46,504 nucleotides of DNA. It comes from an uncultured Polaribacter sp. Its GTDB lineage: Bacteria; Bacteroidota; Bacteroidia; Flavobacteriales; Flavobacteriaceae. Of the stretch, positions 42,856 to 46,504 are shown piece by piece; the first letter of the stretch is position 1; every line of letters begins with the position of its first letter. The notes under the pieces are model-generated. The model searched no databases, was not told the origin of the DNA, and saw only the letters and a program-made list of their open reading frames with translations. The translations under genes and the position numbers were made by a program. The DNA lies in NCBI GenBank assembly GCA_913020555.1, contig CAJWAC010000010.1, positions 1 through 46,504 on the forward strand, read 5' to 3'.

Positions 42856-43554
42856 ATGAACGAATTTGTTACCTATCAATCAGAAGAAAATTATGCAATT
42901 ATTACCATTAACAACGGTAAAGCAAACGCTATTTCTCATGACGTAGCTGATGGTTTAAATGCGGGTTTAGATAAGGCTGAGCAAGAAGATAAAATTGTCA
43001 TTTTAACAGGTACCCCCGGTATTTTTTCTGGAGGTTTCGATTTAAAAGTGATGACAAAATCATCTGAATCAGCTTTAGAATTAGTAACAAAAGGTTCTAA
43101 ACTATCTTTGAGAATGTTGTCTTTTCCGAAACCAATTATTGTTGCGTGTAATGGACATGCCATTGCAAAAGGAGCATTTTTGTTGTTATCAGCAGATTAC
43201 AGAATCGGGGTTCAAGGTGATTTTAAAATAGGTTTAAATGAAGTTATAATTGGTATGACCATGCATCATGCAGGCATTGCAATTGCAAAATCTCGTTTAT
43301 CAGAATCTTATTTGGCAAGAAGTGTAAATAATGCAGAAATATATAGTGTTAAAGATGCTATAACTGCTGGTTTTTTAGATACTGCAGTTCCTGAAGATTT
43401 ACTTTTGCCTACTGCAATTAAAGTTGCAGGGATGTTTTCAAAATTGAATAAAACTGCACATGCAGCAACTAAATTAAGAGTTAGAAAGCCACATTTAGAT
43501 GCCTTAACTCAAGCTATTCAATTAGATTCAAAAGGTAGTATTTCTTTGAGTTAG
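42856..43554 (+). CDS. enoyl-CoA hydratase/isomerase family (crotonase-fold) protein
   Basis: The 232-residue protein shows the crotonase core: INNGKANAISHDVADGLNAG, LTGTPGIFSGGFDLKVM (first oxyanion-hole strand), ACNGHAIAKGAFLLLSADYRI (second) and the acidic residue in GLNEVIIGM. The usual 'GGG' after GHA is AKG. It is slightly shorter than typical hydratases (about 260), missing some of the C-terminal helices. Substrate is unknown. It stands between crcB and fabD, with promoter-like boxes for fabD starting inside its 3' end. Confidence 0.88.
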   Translation: MNEFVTYQSEENYAIITINNGKANAISHDVADGLNAGLDKAEQEDKIVILTGTPGIFSGGFDLKVMTKSSESALELVTKGSKLSLRMLSFPKPIIVACNGHAIAKGAFLLLSADYRIGVQGDFKIGLNEVIIGMTMHHAGIAIAKSRLSESYLARSVNNAEIYSVKDAITAGFLDTAVPEDLLLPTAIKVAGMFSKLNKTAHAATKLRVRKPHLDALTQAIQLDSKGSISLS

Positions 43555-43577
43555 TCATTTTAAATTTATTATTTTCG
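43545..43577 (+). promoter_or_regulatory. promoter of fabD
   Basis: TTTG (43545-43548), inside the last codons of the crotonase gene, is followed after 21 bases by TATTTTCG (43570-43577), one base off TAnnTTTG. It ends 38 bases before the fabD ATG. Confidence 0.5.
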
Positions 43578-43615
43578 CATCCAATTAAACAAAAATAGTA
43601 CTTAAAAAGCAACAA

Positions 43616-44497
43616 ATGAAAGCATATATTTTTCCAGGTCAGGGAGCACAATTTACTGGTATGGGTTTAGATTTATACGAAAAATCTCCATTAGCACAAG
43701 AATATTTTGAAAAAGCAAATAATATTTTAGGCTTTTCAATCACAGATATTATGTTTGAAGGAACTGCTGATCAGTTAAAAGAAACTAAGGTGACACAGCC
43801 AGCAATTTTTATACATTCTGTAATTTTAGCTAAAGTTTTGGGTGATGATTTTCAACCAGAAATGGTTGCGGGGCATTCATTAGGTGAATTTTCAGCATTA
43901 GTGGCAAACGGAGTTTTATCTTTTGAAGACGGTTTAAGGTTGGTTTCTAAGCGTGCTTTGGCAATGCAAAAAGCTTGCGAAATTGCGCCATCTACAATGG
44001 CTGCCGTTTTAGGTTTAGATGATAATATTGTTGAAGAAACTTGTGCAGAAATTGATGGAGTGGTTGTAGCTGCAAATTACAATTGTCCCGGTCAACTAGT
44101 GATTTCCGGAGAAATTGAAGCTGTAGAAAAAGCATGTGAAGTTTTAACTGAAAAAGGAGCAAGAAGAGCTTTGTTGTTGCCAGTTGGAGGTGCGTTTCAT
44201 TCACCAATGATGGAACCAGCAAGAGAGGAATTAGCAGCGGCAATAGAGGGTACTCAATTTAGTGAGCCAACTTGCGCAATTTATCAAAATGTTGTTGCAA
44301 AAGCAGTGACGAATCCAGATGAAATTAAAGAAAACTTAATAGCTCAATTAACTGCTCCAGTAAAATGGACACAATGTATTCAAGCAATGATTGCTGACGG
44401 AGGAACTGAATTTATAGAAGTTGGTCCAGGTAAAGTTTTACAGGGTTTAATGCGTAAAATTGATAGATCTGTTGCTGCTAGTGGAGCAAGTTTATAA
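43616..44497 (+). CDS. fabD: malonyl-CoA:ACP transacylase
   Basis: This enzyme loads malonyl groups onto acyl carrier protein for fatty acid synthesis. The 293-residue protein has the GQGAQ oxyanion loop (8-12), the nucleophile Ser88 in GHSLGEFSALVA, the substrate arginine region SKRALAMQKA, the catalytic His in PVGGAFHSPMM, and the end EVGPGKVLQGLMRK. All are intact. It is followed by a strong terminator, so it appears to be transcribed alone from its own promoter. Confidence 0.97.
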   Translation: MKAYIFPGQGAQFTGMGLDLYEKSPLAQEYFEKANNILGFSITDIMFEGTADQLKETKVTQPAIFIHSVILAKVLGDDFQPEMVAGHSLGEFSALVANGVLSFEDGLRLVSKRALAMQKACEIAPSTMAAVLGLDDNIVEETCAEIDGVVVAANYNCPGQLVISGEIEAVEKACEVLTEKGARRALLLPVGGAFHSPMMEPAREELAAAIEGTQFSEPTCAIYQNVVAKAVTNPDEIKENLIAQLTAPVKWTQCIQAMIADGGTEFIEVGPGKVLQGLMRKIDRSVAASGASL

Positions 44498-44609
44498 TAT
44501 TAAAACTTTAAATCTAAAGGTTACTGTGTCTTTTTATAAAGACGGAGAATTCAACATCACACTTTATTAAAGAGGTTCTAATTTTAGAATTGTTTTAAAA
44601 TAAAATTTA

Positions 44610-44645
44610 AAAAGCGGCTTTCAAGACTATTTGAAAGTCGCTTTT
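44610..44645 (+). terminator. terminator after fabD
   Basis: AAAAGCGGCTTTCAA (44610-44624) pairs with TTGAAAGTCGCTTTT (44631-44645) over 15 positions with one G-T pair and a 6-base loop. A smaller hairpin GTCTTT-TTAT-AAAGAC lies upstream at 44528-44543. Confidence 0.88.
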
Positions 44646-44666
44646 AATTATAAGAGAAATCTACTT

Positions 44667-44695
44667 TTTGCTTACAAAGAATAAACGTAAATTTG
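44667..44695 (+). promoter_or_regulatory. promoter of leuS
   Basis: TTTG (44667-44670), a 17-base spacer and TAAATTTG (44688-44695) match the Bacteroidota promoter exactly. It lies between the fabD terminator and the leuS start, predicting a leader of about 14 bases. No leucine-rich leader peptide is present. Confidence 0.65.
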
Positions 44696-44713
44696 CACCC
44701 ATTAAATTGAAAG

Positions 44714-46504
44714 ATGATGCAATACAATCACCAAGAAATTGAAAAGAAATGGCAAAATTTTTGGGCTAATAACCAAACTTTTAAAGTTTCTAACACTTCA
44801 GATAGGCCTAAATATTATGTTTTAGATATGTTTCCATATCCGTCAGGAGCAGGTTTGCATGTTGGGCATCCTTTAGGATATATTGCATCAGACATTTACT
44901 CACGTTATAAACGTCACAAGGGTTTTAATGTAATGCATCCTCAGGGTTATGATTCTTTTGGTTTACCAGCAGAGCAATATGCTATTCAGACTGGTCAACA
45001 TCCTGCAAAAACAACAGAAGACAATATAAAAACTTATAGAAGACAATTAGATCAAATAGGTTTTTCTTTTGATTGGAGCAGAGAAGTGAGAACATCTAGT
45101 CCCGAATATTACAAATGGACACAATGGATTTTTATTCAACTATTCAATTCTTGGTACAATAAAGATTCAGATAAAGCAGAGGAAATTTCTAGTTTAGAAA
45201 AAATATTTAAAATAGAAGGAAATAAATCTGTCAATGCAGTTTGTGATGAAGAAATCAAATCGTTTTCTGCTGATGAATGGAAAATATTTACTAGAAAAGA
45301 GCAAGAAGAGATTTTATTGCAATACAGACTTACTTTTTTGTCTGATACAGAAGTAAATTGGTGTCCTGCTTTAGGGACAGTTTTGGCAAATGATGAAATT
45401 GTAAACGGAGTTTCAGAAAGAGGAGGTCATGCAGTTGTTCGAAAAAAAATGACACAATGGTCTATGCGAATTTCTGCCTATGCACAACGTTTGTTAGATG
45501 GTTTAGAAACTATAGATTGGCCTCAGCCATTAAAAGATTCTCAAACCAATTGGATTGGACGATCGCAAGGAGCAATGGTTACTTTTAAAGTGGAAGGAGA
45601 TTCTCATAAACAAGCATCAGAAGTAAAGTTGTCTTATAAAGAATTAGAAACTTTAAAAGAACTTCGTCAGAATTTATCTAAAGCTGAGGTAACGCTTTGG
45701 AATGAATTAAAAAAGAAAAAAGGAGCATCTAAATTTAGAAAAAAATATACGGTTGGTTCATTTTTGGTTGATTATGTTAGTGTTTCTAAAAATTTGATTG
45801 TTGAGTTTTCTGGCAAAGAAGATGAAGAAGACAGAATAACATATTTTAATAAAGAAGGTTTTAATGTAATTCATTTTACAAATAAAGAAGTACTTGAAAA
45901 TGTAGATAAAGTCATTTCTGAAATCAACTTAGCAATTCAGTTTCCTAAAGTAATTGCAAAAAAATCTATTGATAAAAAAGTTGTAAAAGAAAATAATCAA
46001 TATAAAATTGATGTATTTACAACAAGACCAGATACTATTTATGGAGTTAGTTTTATGACATTGGCTCCAGAACACGAGTTAGTGTCTAAAATTACAACTG
46101 AAGCTCAAAAAGCAGAGGTTGAGGCTTATATAAAAATTACGGCAAAACGTTCTGAGCGTGATAGAATGGCAGATGTAAAAACTATTTCTGGTGCTTTTAC
46201 AGGGGCTTATGCAATTCATCCTTTTTCGGGAGAAAAAGTTCAAATTTGGATTGGAGATTATGTTTTAGCTTCATATGGTACAGGAGCCGTAATGGCTGTT
46301 CCTTGCGGAGATCAAAGAGATTATGATTTTGCAAAACATTTTAATATTCCAATTCCTAATATTTTTGAAAATGTAGATATTTCTGAGTCTGCCCATGCAG
46401 ATAAAGAAGGCACTGTAATTGCGAATTCAGATTTTTTATCAGGGTTAAAATATAAAAAAGCGTTGAAATTATCCATTTACGAAATGGAAAAACGTGGTTT
46501 TGGT
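44714..46504 (+). CDS. leuS: leucyl-tRNA synthetase with an inserted DUF559-like domain, 5' part (runs off the window)
   Basis: The 597 visible codons start at ATG 44714 (a second ATG follows at once). The catalytic start has PYPSGAGLHVGHPLGY with the HIGH-type HVGH, then PQGYDSFGLPAEQYA, and WCPALGTVLANDE. The editing domain enters at NWIGRSQGAMVTFKVEGD and resumes at KIDVFTTRPDTIYG and GTGAVMAVPCGDQRD. Between them are about 125 extra residues; 310-404 read as a DUF559 domain (LRQNLSKAEVTLWNEL, KFRKKYTVGSFLVDY, LIVEFSG, DRITYFNKEGFNVIHF, NKEVLENVDKVISEI). The usual E-x-D and following His of the nuclease site are E-x-S and absent, so nuclease activity is doubtful. KMSKS and the C-terminal domains lie beyond the window. 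Confidence 0.96.
   Translation, partial: MMQYNHQEIEKKWQNFWANNQTFKVSNTSDRPKYYVLDMFPYPSGAGLHVGHPLGYIASDIYSRYKRHKGFNVMHPQGYDSFGLPAEQYAIQTGQHPAKTTEDNIKTYRRQLDQIGFSFDWSREVRTSSPEYYKWTQWIFIQLFNSWYNKDSDKAEEISSLEKIFKIEGNKSVNAVCDEEIKSFSADEWKIFTRKEQEEILLQYRLTFLSDTEVNWCPALGTVLANDEIVNGVSERGGHAVVRKKMTQWSMRISAYAQRLLDGLETIDWPQPLKDSQTNWIGRSQGAMVTFKVEGDSHKQASEVKLSYKELETLKELRQNLSKAEVTLWNELKKKKGASKFRKKYTVGSFLVDYVSVSKNLIVEFSGKEDEEDRITYFNKEGFNVIHFTNKEVLENVDKVISEINLAIQFPKVIAKKSIDKKVVKENNQYKIDVFTTRPDTIYGVSFMTLAPEHELVSKITTEAQKAEVEAYIKITAKRSERDRMADVKTISGAFTGAYAIHPFSGEKVQIWIGDYVLASYGTGAVMAVPCGDQRDYDFAKHFNIPIPNIFENVDISESAHADKEGTVIANSDFLSGLKYKKALKLSIYEMEKRGFG

Noticed and set aside
44498-44713. T-box or leucine leader peptide ahead of leuS
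   Set aside because: No Leu-rich reading frame or T-box sequence is present; the hairpins belong to the fabD terminator and a clean promoter follows.
1-46504. CRISPR array, phage, transposon or defence system
   Set aside because: No regularly spaced repeats, integrase, transposase, capsid or known defence genes are visible; the only nuclease-like domain is the DUF559 insert in leuS.

Overview
This is a low-GC, gene-dense chromosomal window from a member of the Bacteroidota. It is most likely a marine Flavobacteriaceae species of the Polaribacter/Tenacibaculum type. The evidence is a PorP/SprF-type protein, a SusC N-terminus beside a hybrid two-component regulator, a DUF6089-uppS-bamA-ompH-ompH block, a DAHP synthase/chorismate mutase fusion, and repeated -7 boxes of the Bacteroidota form TAnnTTTG. 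Genus is inference. There are no rRNA, tRNA, CRISPR, IS or phage genes that I can see.

Layout. (1) 1-6080, minus strand: edge of a carbohydrate-use locus, with a sugar MFS transporter, a 1386-aa hybrid two-component regulator and the first 47 codons of a SusC-type receptor. (2) 6823-15815: PorP/SprF-like protein (+), then minus-strand envelope and housekeeping genes (CBS protein, NAD kinase, DUF6089, uppS, bamA, two OmpH/Skp proteins, terminator, murI). (3) 15876-19681: pdxJ, an alpha/beta hydrolase, a PAP2 phosphatase, the remnant of a deleted outer-membrane gene and a lipoprotein formylglycine-generating-enzyme homologue. (4) 19964-32605: a Wzx/Wzy-type exopolysaccharide or capsule locus (flippase, polymerase, three GT4 enzymes, a P-loop kinase and a phosphotransferase, a GT26 enzyme, Wza- and Wzc-like export proteins). 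Many of its genes overlap by ATGA. (5) 32714-37165: a phenylalanine/tyrosine operon (prephenate dehydratase, aminotransferase, prephenate dehydrogenase, DAHP synthase/chorismate mutase). (6) 37187-46504: rsgA, dtd, a YceI lipoprotein, a divergent Lrp regulator and PLP lyase pair, a DoxX-like protein, crcB, a crotonase, fabD and the 5' part of leuS.

Two items stand out. First, the region ahead of the Phe/Tyr operon holds a complete classical transcription attenuator: promoter, Shine-Dalgarno sequence, a 25-codon leader peptide with eight consecutive Phe/Tyr codons, an antiterminator and a terminator sharing one arm, and a T9 tract. The operon it precedes makes exactly Phe and Tyr. Second, leuS carries an extra domain of about 125 residues at the start of its editing domain. 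That domain matches the DUF559 (Vsr-like, PD-(D/E)XK-related) family and has lost some nuclease residues.

Lesser points are a TTG-started bamA overlapping uppS, a perfect inverted repeat on the promoter of the PLP lyase beside an Lrp regulator, a Wzc without its tyrosine tail, a flavobacterial-type intergenic palindromic repeat, and a deletion remnant of an outer-membrane gene. All functional calls come from reading motifs by eye; no database search was run.
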